Part shown: positions 44,722-55,668 of the stretch, piece by piece
Numbering within the stretch: position 1 is the stretch's first letter
Layout of the letters: each line of letters opens with the position of its first letter
Translations under genes and position numbers: made by a program
NCBI GenBank assembly: GCA_027625915.1
Contig: JANTQA010000023.1
Coordinates: forward strand, 13,330,001 to 13,394,000
From: Anaeramoeba flamelloides
Lineage: Eukaryota > Metamonada > Anaeramoebidae
Reading direction: 5' to 3'
DNA: 64,000 nt
The notes under the pieces: generated by a model
Told to the model about the DNA's origin: nothing
Database searches by the model: none
What the model saw: the letters and a program-made list of their open reading frames with translations, nothing else

Positions 44722-45678
44722 TTATTTTCCCATTCTCATATAGGTTAAACATTGTGCAATAAGGAAGAAGAAGAGTAAAAATCCAAACATCATTAAACCA
44801 ATTCCATAAGCATCTTGTCTGATATGATTTGGCGTTTGGGAACCTGACTGATATTTTCCAACTGATCCTGCTATTCCGCTGGAACCTTTTGGATAACACC
44901 TAGCACCTTGTGATGCATGTTGCGCCCTTTGTGGTTGAAAATAAATTGGTGAGAAAAGGAAATGTTTTGATTCGAATAAAAAATTAAAAAAAAAAAGAAA
45001 AACATTTTTTTAGTTTGTTGATGAAGTAAAAAAAAGAAAAAAAAAAAATTCTGGAAAAAGAAAAGGATTGTAAACACCTTGAGAAACATTGGAGTGAGAT
45101 TATTTTTTGAGTAAATAAAACAAAAAAAAAAAAAAAAAAAAATTTAAGCGTATAATCTTTTTAAAAAAAAAAAAGGATTATTTTTTCCAAATTGAACTCC
45201 TTGTTTGAGTGGGTATTTAAAATTAGAAATTATGCAGAAAAAGAAAAAAAAAACAAAAAAAAAGTTTATTTAACAAAAAAAAAAAAAAAAAAAAAAAAAC
45301 AAACATTATAGAGCCAGCTGGAGCAGCATCGTTTTGAGATAAACTACAAGGATAGCATTTAAAATCAACACATGCACCAACCCAGTCAGTATCTTGATTA
45401 GAACAAGAACCACAAACAACTGCTGTATCATAATTACCACAATTTACAGAATTACAGAATTTACCAAAGACATCAGCGTCACTATATTCAACGCATTCTT
45501 GCTTTGTTGTATCACACCATTTGTCAAGTGAGCAAGGGACAGTTGCACTACATTCTACACATTTACCGTTATCGACATCGCAAACATACAGATCATCTTC
45601 TGTACAATCAGCGTCTGCTTTACAACCGAAAACTATTGAGAACAATAGAAAAGTGAGTAATAAGTAAACAAATTTCAT
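44722..45678 (-). CDS. Cysteine-rich secreted or type I membrane protein, spliced
   Basis: The first exon starts at ATG 45676-45678 with a clear signal peptide (MKFVYLLLTFLLFSIVFG). A Cys-rich ectodomain follows: CKADADC, CDVDNGKCVEC, PCSLDKWCDTTKQEC, FCNSVNCGNYD, VVCGSCSNQD, then CVDFKCYPCSLSQND up to AAPAGSI near 45305. About 20 cysteines in CxxC-like spacing suggest a disulfide-rich, EGF-like fold. The frame then runs into T tracts, so a donor (ATAAT then GTTTGT) near 45305 is likely. The last exon (start about 44926, stop TAA at 44722-44724) encodes QHASQGARCYPKGSSG, YQSGSQTPNHIRQD and a single membrane helix (GIGLMMFGFLLFFFLIAQCL) with a short basic tail. One or two small middle exons may lie in 44950-45200 (QGVQFGKNNP- and NVSQGVYNPF-like pieces); I could not fix their borders. 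Overall it is a small type I membrane protein. Function unknown. Confidence 0.7.
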
Positions 45679-46886
45679 TTTATTATAAAAAAAAAATAGA
45701 AGAAAAAATAAAAAATTCCACAAATCATCGATTTTTATTTGTTGTAAAAGGAAATTCCACACGCATTTATGAAAGGAAAAAATAAATCAAAAAACGGAAA
45801 ATAGAAATCAATAATCTTATCTCTTAAAAAATGAATCTAAAAATAAATCCATAAAAGAATTAAAAAGAAAAAAGATTTGAAGAGAATTGAAGTATAAACG
45901 TTAATACGACTTTAGTTTGTTTGTATCTGATTGTTTTAGTTTTATATTTTAAACTTGAGGTATTTTCAAAAGGAATCACAAAAAAGGCTATGTTTCATGT
46001 TCATATAACACCGACAACTTGGTCAAAAAATAAGAAAGGCTGATCATTTTTTAAAAGATTGAAAAATCACTGTCGATCCTAATAAAATAATTTTGTGTTT
46101 ATTTACAGGACTTGTAAATGAAAACAAAAGCTTATAGTAAATTTAAGGAAGTAGGTACCTTCAGCTAATTTGTAAAATTTTAATAGTGTAAACGCATTTG
46201 TGAAAAATTATTTTTTATGTGCCCAAAGATATTGAAACTTTGAAACGAAAATACCATTTGTGTTCTGTTTGCAAACAGAATAGCCCAAGTACCGAGATAA
46301 TTCAGAGTTGAATGTTCCAATTTTCGATTTTTTGAACATTTTTTTTTTTTTGAATTTTTGGTTTTTTGAAGGTTAAATAAGGATTTGGATTTAGAAATGT
46401 GTTTATACAAATGATTGAAATTATTCAAAGAATAAACCAAAAAAAAATAGACCCAAAAAGGTGTACATTTAAACAAATCTTTTATTTTGGAAGACCAAAC
46501 AAAAAAGATTACCTTTCCAAATAAATTTGTTGAAATCAAGAATGAAAAAAAAAAGATCATTCCAAAGTATATTTTAGAAGATCTGTTTTCTGAAATCTTC
46601 TTAATTTGCATGAATTCAAACAACTTATAAACTTTAGATTTCTGGACCCACTACTATTTATTATTATTTATCATTACATTTTTTATAACAAATTAACTTT
46701 CAAAATTCAATTTATCAAATATTTTTATCAAACCAAGCCAAAATAAAGAATATTATTTCAAAAATTAAAATAGAGGGTTGAATTCTGGTAATCAAAAACA
46801 GTTACAAAATATTCAACCCAAAATAAAAGATAAATTGAGTACTTAATTGAAAACATGATTCAAAATTATTTATTTATTTTCCATTA

Positions 46887-47083
46887 CAGTCGGTTTCACA
46901 TTTAAGACACAGGCTTCCAACAAAATTTAAGGCACAATTAAAATCTTAAATTAAAGCACAAAATTCAAATTCTAGGAAAAATAAATTGTAAAAAAAAAAA
47001 TTATAAATTTTGTGCCTTCATTTGAGATTTTTTTGTACCTTAAATTTTGTTGAAACTTTGTGCCTTAAAAGTGAAACTGACTA
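46887..47083. mobile_element. Palindromic MITE A, copy 4, inside repeat C
   Basis: TA at 46885-46886 and 47084-47085. Left CAGTCGGTTTCACATTTAAG, right CTTAAAAGTGAAACTGACTA. The arms mirror with TTAAGGCACAA and TTGTGCCTTAA-type words. Repeat C copy 2 lacks it at the matching position, showing that it inserted later than C. Confidence 0.9.
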
Positions 47084-47518
47084 TATTATGGATAATAAAT
47101 AATTATAAAATCAAATCTATTCATCCAATAAACATTTTTTTAAGGAAGAATTCAAAAAATATCTGATTTTATAAACTTAAACTAAAATTAGATGAATCAA
47201 ATTTAAATAGGGTTTTTAAATTCATTTTGTAAAATTCTTTAGAAAAAAAAAGTAATTTGTTAAGGAACTAGTTGCTATTATTTTTTTTTTTTTTGACCAA
47301 TTTCTAAATTAAGATTCCTTACCTAGAAATTTTTTTAATATTGAAAAAATAAACAGACTTTCAAATCTTAGTAATTGGGCAAAAACTCTCCGAAGCTCTA
47401 TTAAATTTAGGTAAAATAATTTAATAGAGATTAGTCCCTTAATGGAAAATTTCCCAATAAAAAGCTTTTCTAAAATATGATTTTTAATAAATACGAGAGT
47501 GGAATATATATATAGTTA

Positions 47519-47961
47519 CAGTCTTTCCAAGTCTACCATAAAATTTTAAATCAAACACAATTGAGTTTTCTTTACTTATTTTCTATTTTCAAAAAATTCC
47601 AAAATAAGAGTTATTATTCAAAAAAAAATTTCAATAAATGAGCTATTATTCAAATTTTGGGTACATCAAAAAAAAATTCAAGATCCCACGAAACTTCAAA
47701 ATTATCAGTCCTAAAGTTCCAAAAAAAATATCAATATTGACTGATCTTTAAAAATTTACCATTTTTGAACAATATTTTTAAGTGCTTCATGAATCTTCAA
47801 ATTATTTTTTTTTAATGTTTCAAAAATTTGAATAATGGCTTATTTATTGAAAAAATTTTTGAATAATAACTCTTATTTCGGAATTTTTTGAAAATAGAAA
47901 ATAGGAATAAAAAACTCAATTGTGTTTTATTTTAAATTTTATGGTATCCTTGGAACGGCTG
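47519..47961. mobile_element. Palindromic MITE B (443 bp), inside repeat C
   Basis: TA flanks both sides (47517-47518, 47962-47963). The left arm starts CAGTCTTTCCAAGTCTACCA and continues AAACACAATTGAGTTTT, AAAATAAGAGTTATTATTCA and GAGCTATTATTCAAAT. The right arm is the reverse complement and ends GGTATCCTTGGAACGGCTG. The pairing arms are about 145 bp each with a 150-bp centre. CAGT ends and TA duplication again point to a Tc1/mariner-type transposase. Repeat C copy 2 has an empty site (GGAATATATCCTAGTAGTAT). Confidence 0.9.
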
Positions 47962-48394
47962 TATAATATATTTTCATCCAACTAAAAAATGGAAATCAAA
48001 AATATGAAAAAATTGAAAAAATAAATAAAAATCATTAATTTCTTGTTCTTATGTTTAAAATTTGAAATAATTACTTCTCATTTTAATTTGTTTATTTTAA
48101 TATCAATGTACTTGTCTAAAGAAATTATTTTTATCATTCAGTTTCACATAAATGGTCGGATTAGTCAACGGGAAAAATGCACTTACTTCATTAAGAGGAA
48201 ATCCAAAAACAAATTCACCCCATCTTGAAATTGAAAAAAAAAGTAAAAATATGATTAATTCAAAAGCAAACTCACTTTTAATATTATTTATCGAAATGAA
48301 TTGGTGTTTTTAAAAGGTTGATCAATATTTTTTATTTTTGAAAAATTTCATAATTCAACATATTTCTAAATAATAAATAAAAAAAAATAGTTTT

Positions 48395-48790
48395 CGTTGA
48401 ACAAGAAAGAAATCTTATTATCTGTGAATGGGTTCTACAAAAAAAAAAAAATTAAAAATGAAACCACCAAGTTGAAAAATTACTGAGTATAAAAAATCTA
48501 TTAATTTAAAAAAAATTCCATAATTATTTTAAACTTGAAAAAATTATAATTGGTTTATTCAAAGAACATTTCGAAATCAATTTTTTCTCTTTGTTAAACA
48601 AAAAAATACGAGGCTCACAACCCAACAATAAAATTAAAAATTCTTCCAAAATACTTTTTTAAAATCTGGAAAAGTCAACTATATAAAAAGTAATCCTTTT
48701 TAATTTGGTTATTTTTCATCCATAATTAATAAAACGATCTTAATTATTTCAACAAGTCCTAGTAACCAAAAGACTTACTTTTTTATAAGA
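48395..48790. repeat. Dispersed repeat family J, copy 2
   Basis: Shares GAAATCTTATTATCTGTG and weaker colinear words with 9865-10230; boundaries are rough. Confidence 0.35.
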
Positions 48791-49169
48791 TTTATTTTTT
48801 TTCTCCAATTTTTAAAGATTTTTAAAAAAAAACAAAACGAATTCAAATTAATAATTATCTAATAACAATAAAAATAATAGATACTATCAAATACCCGATT
48901 TTAATAAAAATAGATCGTTGTTTATACTTCTAATATTTAAAAATAAATTATGTACAATCTTTTAAATTTCAAGAATTTTAAGAAATATTTTTGAACAGAA
49001 AATACAGGATCAATTAAATCAGATCTTCAAGGATTCGATATTTTATTTGTTTGTCTTAAATTTTTCACAATAAGATTAAAATTCCCATATTATTTGTTAA
49101 TTCAAAATATCAGTAATACTAAAAGTTTATATTTCAAATAAAATAAAATGTTTGTTAAATTTTTTTTTA

Positions 49170-49530
49170 GGTTTTTGATCAAAAAATCCAAACCAAAAGG
49201 ATCAGATAAGGCCCTTTTACCGAAATTTTAAAATGAAAAAACGAAATTTCTTAAAAATGTCAACCAATTCCTCTAAAGTTGACAGGCGAGATTTACTATC
49301 AGGTTTTAATCGGGCCACCAGCAAAAATATTACACCATTACCCTTGGGAAGAATAAATAATAAGAGTGCTATTGCTTTCATGATTTCCTTTATTATAGAT
49401 TTTGGACTTGAGAATGTTCAGCAGGTCTTAATAAAATGAATCCTTTCTTCATAAACTTGCACAAATCTTGTAAAAAAGATCATGTCAGGGTTGAGTTATT
49501 AAAGTTAAAAAGTATTTTCTGAAATTTAAC
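49170..49530 (+). pseudogene. Decayed coding island, unrecognised
   Basis: Composition is less AT-extreme than its surroundings. One frame gives STNSSKVDRRDLLSGFNRAT, SKNITPLPLGRINNKSAIAF and FIIDFGLENVQQVLIK, ending at 49439. A second frame continues the coding look with AGLNKMNPFFINLHKSCKKD and HVRVELLKLKSIF to about 49520, and a third is open at the left (IKKSKPKGSDKALLPKF) right after an acceptor-like TTTTTTTTAG. This pattern suggests a broken gene or transposon ORF. No family recognised. Confidence 0.35.
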
Positions 49531-49804
49531 ATAAAAATATGGAAATTTTTGAGTACTTATACCGATCAAAAACTAACCAACCTATGATGTATGATCGATC
49601 TCCAAAAATCAACCATCAATAAAGAGGACATTTTCAGAAAAAAGTTCTATAGAACAACCCAGAATTTCCAATTAGAATGATTATGAAATATAATTTTGAA
49701 ACTAAATATATTAGTTTTGAATTGTCTATCTTTGACATTATTTGAGATCTTGGTGATTTTTTACGATTTTTTATTGAATTTTTTTCATTTCTAAATGAGT
49801 TACT

Positions 49805-50225
49805 TATTATTTTCTCAAGAATATTACAAAATACTACCTTTCTTGTCAAATTAAAAAGGCACAAGATAACCTCAATCCCAATTAAATAGATTATGTACTT
49901 AAATAAAATAATTTCTCTTTCAAATCGAAGAACTTTGACACTTTGGGAATATAAAATAAGAAAAAACTTTATTTTTTTTTAATTTTATAAATTTTTGAAT
50001 GTGGTTATTATTTTCTCAAGAATGTTACTAAAAAATTCTTACTCATTCAAATATAGATTGACTATCATCTAAACACAAATTAGATTAAAGTCGAATTTAA
50101 TTGATTCTAGACTTGTAAAAAACAAATTTGTTTTAAATTGAAGATTTTGAACCCTTTGGAAATTTAAAAATAGAAAACAACAAATTTCTTTTTTTTAAAT
50201 TTGATTTTTTAGACTTGAATATTTT
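49805..50225 (+). repeat. Tandem duplication, about 200-bp period
   Basis: Two diverged direct copies, about 49805-50005 and 50006-50225, each starting TTATTATTTTCTCAAGAAT(A/G) and containing a GAA..TTTGA(C/A)..CTTTGG block before an A-rich GAAAA(A/C)AA stretch. No coding content. Confidence 0.5.
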
Positions 50226-51413
50226 TTAAATATTTTTTTAATTGAATTTTTTAACAATCAGGCAATATTTTAAATCATTTTTGCTTAGTTGGATTTTTTG
50301 CCAATGAGATCAAAGGAATTTTTTTTGGTTATTTGACATTTATCAACCAAAAAAAGTGCAATTTCAAGATACATCTTTTGTGTAAGTAAACCCTCAGGTA
50401 TTGAGAAAATCCAGAATAAATGACCAGGACCCTGAAATACCAGAAAAACTTTATTATTATTTTAATTTAAAAGATAACAGAGTAATTATTCTCACGTGGA
50501 TACGATTAAACCCCGTAAACAAAGACCTTTTTATAAAATTTGGAGATATGAGTATTCATTTTTTTAAAATTAAATTTTCAGTTAAAACATCTTTTTTTTC
50601 AGTTTTGATTTTTTGATATAAAGAAAATCGAATTTAAAATATTGGTAAAATATTTTTTATTTTGAAGAAAATCCAAGTTAGTATTTTTTTTGTAAAGAGA
50701 GAAGTAATCCAATGCGTATTTATTCATTGAAAATTTAATCCTGTTTTGAAATACACTACAGGAAGGATTTTTTTTTTTCAAAAGGAAAACTAAAAAATAA
50801 CTGTGAATTGTAGGTATTGCGATGGTACAGAATAAAGGGATTTTGAAAAAAACATGTTAAAATTTTAAATTTCTTTATTTATAATACTACATATTGGTAA
50901 GACGCAAAGACGTTCAAATTGTCAGATATTACTGCACAAGAGTAAATATAAAACTGGGATCAATTTTTTTTTATTGCTCAACAAATTCAAAATTTTCTTA
51001 AATTTCAATTTTTGGTGTTTAGAAGTCTCTATGACGTCTAGTTTTCGAGATATTGCCCAAAATCGATTTTTATATACAAATTTTCTAATAGTGATTTTTC
51101 ACAACTATTTTGGGTAATAACTCGAAAAATATAAGAGCCCCAAAAAAATGAAAAATTGAGATTGTTTTTATATTTTTTATATAGTTACCTCATAGATTAA
51201 AATGAATTTTAAAGTTTTTTTTTAATTGTAGGTTTTACTATATATAAATAATTTAAAATCTTCTACTCCTCACACGAAAAAAACTAATTAGTTACCAGTA
51301 TTTATCCGAATTTTGGTACCTAAAGAGGATTTGAATTTTTGAAAAAAAAATTTTTGAAAAGATTTAAAGGTAAATTCAGGTAGCAAACATGTATACTTTA
51401 AATGATCAAATTA

Positions 51414-51445
<32 letters not shown>

Positions 51446-51472
51446 ACTATTAATTTAATTGATCTTATCAGG

Positions 51473-51540
51473 AATCGAACTCCGGCCACACACTTTTCAA
51501 ATTTTGAGATCTCGGTGCTCTACTGCTGAGCTAATGAGTA
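51473..51540 (-). tRNA. tRNA-like sequence, probably a pseudogene or tRNA-derived repeat
   Basis: On the minus strand it has an A-box-like TAGCTCAGCAGTAGAGCA and a B-box-like GGAGTTCGATTCC at correct spacing for a tRNA. The acceptor stems (TACTCAT against TGATAAG), the T stem and the anticodon stem do not pair well, so I do not name an anticodon. MITE A copy 5 starts at the TA that is the first two bases of the 5' acceptor arm. It could be a decayed tRNA gene, an intron-bearing tRNA damaged by the insertion, or a SINE head. Confidence 0.45.
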
Positions 51541-51734
51541 CAGTCAGTTTCACTTTTAAGACACAAACTTTCTACAAAATTTAAGGCACAAAAAATCTCA
51601 AATTAAAGCACAATTTTTTGGAATTTAAAATTCACAAATTATTTTACTAGAATTTATATTTTGTGCCTTAATTTGAGATTTTTTTGTGCCTTAAATTTCG
51701 TTGAAAGTTTGTGTCTTAAAAGTGAAACGGACTG
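51541..51734. mobile_element. Palindromic MITE A, copy 5
   Basis: 194 bp, TA at 51539-51540 and 51735-51736. Left CAGTCAGTTTCACTTTTAAG, right CTTAAAAGTGAAACGGACTG. Three AAGGCACAAA-like words per arm, mirrored. Sits against the tRNA-like sequence. Confidence 0.93.
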
Positions 51735-52130
51735 TATAAAAATAGAATTATTTTTTTAACAAAATTCTCTATTTAGATTTGATCAAAAAAAGGACAAAAT
51801 TTTGTTTTTTTATCAATTCCAAATTTTACAATATCAAACAATTTTTTTGTATGTTATTACCAAACCCTTGACATACTTAAACACTACCAATTGGAACTTA
51901 ATATAATAATTCTTCTTATTCTTAAAGAAAAAATGGATATTATTAAATCGAAGTCTAAATATACGACCAAATAATCCGAAATTAGAATTCTTTTTTGATA
52001 TTGTTAAAGTATACATAGTAAAAAGAGACAATTTATTTTCAATTTACTCGCATTTTTAAAAAAATAGTAATTATAAACTTTTTGTATTGGCTATTTTTTA
52101 AGCTTTATTCAAATCATACAAACTTCATTA

Positions 52131-52323
52131 CAGTCAGTTCCACTTTTAAGGAACAAACTTTCAACGAAATTTAAGGTACAAGAAAATCTCAAATTCAGGC
52201 ACAAAATTTGTATTTTTTTTTTACAAATTACTTTACTAGAATTTGAATTTTGTACCTTAATCTGAGATTTTTATTGGCCTTAAATTTCGTTGAAAGTTTG
52301 TGCCTTAAAAGTGGAAATGACTG
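52131..52323. mobile_element. Palindromic MITE A, copy 6
   Basis: 193 bp, TA at 52129-52130 and 52324-52325. Left CAGTCAGTTCCACTTTTAAG, right CTTAAAAGTGGAAATGACTG. Arms mirror closely. Confidence 0.93.
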
Positions 52324-52401
52324 TATATGGACATATTATTCAAATAATTAAACATTTTTTCTTTCAATAATAGTTTTTTATTGATCAAAAAAAAATGAAT
52401 A

Positions 52402-52598
52402 CAGTCAGTTTCGCTTTTAAGGCACAAACTTTCGACGAAATTTAAGGCACAAAAAAATCTCAAATTAAAGCACAATTTTATGGAATTTTAATTTTCACAA
52501 ATTATTTTACTAGAATTTGAATTTTGTGCCTTAATTTGAGATTTTTTTTGTGCCTTAAATTTTGTAGAAAGTTTGTGTCTTAATAGTGAAACTGACTG
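52402..52598. mobile_element. Palindromic MITE A, copy 7
   Basis: 197 bp, TA at 52400-52401 and 52599-52600. Left CAGTCAGTTTCGCTTTTAAG, right CTTAATAGTGAAACTGACTG. Only about 80 bp from copy 6. Confidence 0.93.
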
Positions 52599-52730
52599 TA
52601 TTAATAATTAAAAAGTTATTCTAGCTGTTTTCAGAAAGTGTTGTCTTATTTTAAAACTTTGATCAAGTTTTCTATTTTAAAAAAGCCAATTTTTTTTTCA
52701 GAATTAAAACTTTTATAAACCATCCATTTT

Positions 52731-52749
52731 AAAAAAGTGAAACTGACTG
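52731..52749. mobile_element. Solo terminal fragment of MITE A
   Basis: AAAAAGTGAAACTGACTG followed by TA matches the right terminus of MITE A, but the rest of an element is absent. It is a deletion remnant or the product of aborted transposition. Confidence 0.7.
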
Positions 52750-53439
52750 TATTAACACATATTAGGGACTGGTATAGGAAGAAAATTATTTTTTTTTTCA
52801 TAAAAAAAGTTCTCATTTTATTAAAACAGAAAGAATTTAAAAAAGTTTTAATTTTGACAATCTAAAAAAAATTCCTACCTTTTACAATAGCCATATAATT
52901 TTATTTTTGTTATAAAAGAGATTTATATAAAAAAATATCATTTTCAAATATTTTGAGAAAAAATTTTTTTAAAAAAATTGGGTTTAAAGGGAGAAATGAA
53001 TAATTTAAAAAGATTTTAAATTTGAAAAATTAAATTATAATCTTTTTGACATCTTGATTATTTGTTGAAAATATATAAATTTACTTTATAACAATTTTTT
53101 TTATATTTTTTTCCATAATGGTTGAATCTTCTTTATATTAAGAAGAAGAATTGTAAAGGAAAAAGATCAATTGATTACATGATAATACCGTGGCACCGAA
53201 ATACAAAACTCTGAGTTACTTGAAAATAAAAATGAAAGAGCAAAGCCTAAAAATGACCAAAGGTTTAAGGCAAATAAGATCAAAAAAAAAAAAAAATTAT
53301 AACAATTAAATAACGATCCCCCAGTGAATATTCATGATCAATTTTCAAATTATTTAATCAACAAAAAGTATCTTGTATGTGATTTTGGGAGTCCTTAATT
53401 AAAGATAGTATTGATTTTTTTTTTTTTTTTTTTTTTGAT

Positions 53440-53670
53440 TTTTTACCAATTGCTTCTTGGAAACCCTTTTTAAATTTCTTTTTTCCTTTTCTTCTTTTGG
53501 ATTTTATGCCTGTGCTTTTTAAAAATAAAAAAATTGGGTGTGCCATTCTCTTGAACAATTGTGAAACATATGATTTATCGCTTAAATTACCTTCAATGAA
53601 ATTAAAGTAAAAGGACATTGGGGGTGCAATTTACACTTCTCTCATCAATAATAATAATAATAATAATTTT
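53440..53670 (+). mobile_element. LINE 3' end, 5'-truncated, same family as in the Rab intron
   Basis: The plus strand reads NNCETYDLSLKLPSMKLK and stop at about 53610, matching NNREIYDFTLKFLKGKIKSK at the LINE end near 34500-34555. The 3' UTR shares the hairpin word GTG(T/C)AATTTACACTTCT, then a CATC or CAAC word and a simple tail, here about seven AAT units. Upstream of about 53440 the similarity is lost, as expected for a short 5'-truncated insertion. An opposite-strand frame here is a shadow. Confidence 0.75.
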
Positions 53671-53867
53671 TTTTTTTTAAAAAAACCATTAATCCTATGA
53701 AGTTTGATTTTCTTAACCTAAATTGAATTTTAGAAATTTAAAATTAAAAACTTACTCGAAACCACAAATTATTTAATAATATTAATTCTAAGCTTATATT
53801 TCAAATATTAAAACCGTTACATTATTCTAAAACAAAAATTGAATGGCTATCTAAAAGGGGTGTTGTA

Positions 53868-55625
53868 AATAAACCATTTTCCATTCAAAGTGGGCCCAGT
53901 TATAATGGGTGAATTACACTTGTTTAAGGGGGTAAGTACATTTTTCATTTTTTGAGTGCCACCATTTATGTGAAAATGAATTCTTCAAATCATTTCTTTA
54001 GCCAAATACCTTGATATTTTCATAAATACTAGAGTGGAATATATCCTAGTAGTATAAGATATTTTCATAGACAACAAACAATGACAATCAAAAAAATAAA
54101 AAAATTGATCAAAAAAATATAAATAAAAATCATTTATTACTTGATCTTATCTATAACATTTTACACAATTACTTATTCTTTATTTGGTTTTATTTTTAAT
54201 TCTTTATGAAAATAATTTTGTTTGTAAAATTTTTGTAAAACACATTACTGTTTATTTCTAAAGAATTTCCAAAATAAATTTAAAAATCCTATTTTCATTT
54301 AATACATCTAATTCTTGTTTTAGTTCAGAAAATCAGATGTTTTGTTTTTAATTCTTCTTGAGAAAGAGGGTTTATTGGACAAATCCGTTTGATTCTATAA
54401 TTATTTATTTTCCATTAAAATGAGAACTCAAAAAAATACTGGATCTGATTGAAATTTTTTCTTGAATTTTTCAATTGTTTTGATTTGAATCTTTTGTAAC
54501 TGTTTTTTGATTCCAAGAATTCAACCCCTCTATTTTAATTTTACCAAAGTATTCTTTGTTTTGGCTTTGTTTGAGAAAAATATTTGAAAAATTGAATTTT
54601 GAAAGCAAATTTATCACAAAAGGTTTTTTAAAATAAATATTATATAGTAATGGGACAGAGATCCAAGGTAATACATTTTTATTTTCATCACAAATTAAGA
54701 TTAGAATCATACATATTCTAAAATATATTGGTTGAATTAATTTTTTTCCAGCTTTGATTCTGACAAGTTTATTCAAAAAGGTGCTATTTCTTCTTTGGTT
54801 ATCCTAAAAGAAACATTTTGTTCAAAAGTACACACATTTTCATATGTCTATTTTTTTGGTTTCTTCGATGATTTAATTTCAATCTTTTGTATAAACACAT
54901 CTCTAGATCCAAAACCCAAAATTTAATAAAACCAAAAATTTAATCAAAAAAAATGTTCAAAAAATTGAAAAATTTAAGATTCAACTCTGAATTACTTTGG
55001 GTTCAATTTCTTTCCACGAATAGACTAGTGAATGGTGTTTTGGTTTCAAAGTTTCAATATCTGGTGGCACTCAAAAAATATTTTTCAGTAATGTTAACAC
55101 AATTAAAATTTTTCAAAATGGGAAAATGTACTTACTTCCTTAAAGGGTTTGCCTAGATATTAGAAGAAAAAATTTATTTCGGAAATTTTCAAAATTGAAA
55201 TCATTTTTTCACATTTTTGTACATTTTTATTTTTCGATTTTTTTTTAAAACTTAATTCAGTTGCAAAAATTTTTTTTATTGCAAGATCAATAGTCACTTG
55301 GTAAAAATGTGTTATTCTAATGTTATTGGTAAAGTGGAAATGGTTGTCGAGAAATCATTTTGATTTCTATTGGGATTTTATTTGGATCTTTGATTGAAGA
55401 TCAAAATGACCCTTGATTGTTGTTTTTCTCAATAAGAATTTGGATTTTTTCTATTTTTTTGAAAAATCTATTGATTTTTTAGTTTTATTTCAGACTGATA
55501 TCAACTATTCTTTGATGCTTATTATTCTACTTATTTCTTATTTAATCTTCAAAGGTCATTTATAAAAAATATTTGATATTTGAAAAAAATGATTTTTTTT
55601 TGACCTTTGACTAAAACAAAGTTTA
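53868..55625 (+). repeat. Dispersed repeat D, copy 3, split by repeat C
   Basis: The left piece (about 53868-53923) has ATTTTCCATTCAAAGTGGG and AATGGGTGAATTACACTTG, as at 60686-60740. After repeat C ends at 55147 the D sequence resumes with TTGCCTAGATATTAGAAG and runs to GACTAAAACAAAGTTTATA near 55625. The interruption by C shows that D was there first. Confidence 0.8.
53923..55147 (-). repeat. Repeat C, copy 2, inserted in repeat D
   Basis: About 1.2 kb, reverse orientation to copy 1 (46142-48196), without the two MITEs. Inverted ends: TTTAAGGGGGTAAGTACATT at the left and AATGTACTTACTTCCTTAAA at the right. A TTAAGGG/TTAAAGGG word at both edges may be the target duplication of about 8 bp, which would suit a hAT-like element. 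Minus-strand frame 54471-54776 is the longest open piece (LPWISVPLLYNIYFKKPF); not identified. Confidence 0.8.
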
Positions 55626-55668
55626 TATAATAATAATCTGGATAAAAAAAAAAAAAAAATTAACAAAA

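Larger units (their letters stand above)
46142..48196 (+). repeat. Repeat C, copy 1, carrying two nested MITEs
   Basis: Colinear with the reverse complement of 53923-55147. Matching pieces include AAAATTTTAATAGTGT, GATATTGAAACTTTGAAAC, GTAATTCAGAGTTGAAT-like words, TGTGTTTATACAAA, AACAGTTACAAAA, and near the right end TTTCACATAAATGG. Ends are inverted: TTTAAGGAAGTAGGTAC at the left and GCACTTACTTCATTAA at the right. MITE A copy 4 and MITE B interrupt it; without them it is about 1.4 kb. One strand has weak open stretches in copy 2 (YFKKPFVINLLSKFNF), so it may derive from a coding element. Confidence 0.8.

Noticed and set aside
46180-46623. Minus-strand 147-codon frame
   Set aside because: Lies in repeat C antisense to the orientation in which copy 2 has its better frame; it is not conserved in copy 2.
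51473-51540. Intact tRNA gene
   Set aside because: A- and B-box-like words are present but the acceptor, T and anticodon stems do not pair, so only a tRNA-like remnant is claimed.
53358-53618. Minus-strand 86-codon frame rich in Lys
   Set aside because: Its opposite strand encodes the end of a LINE ORF with a conserved 3' UTR; the frame is its antisense plus a poly-T tract.
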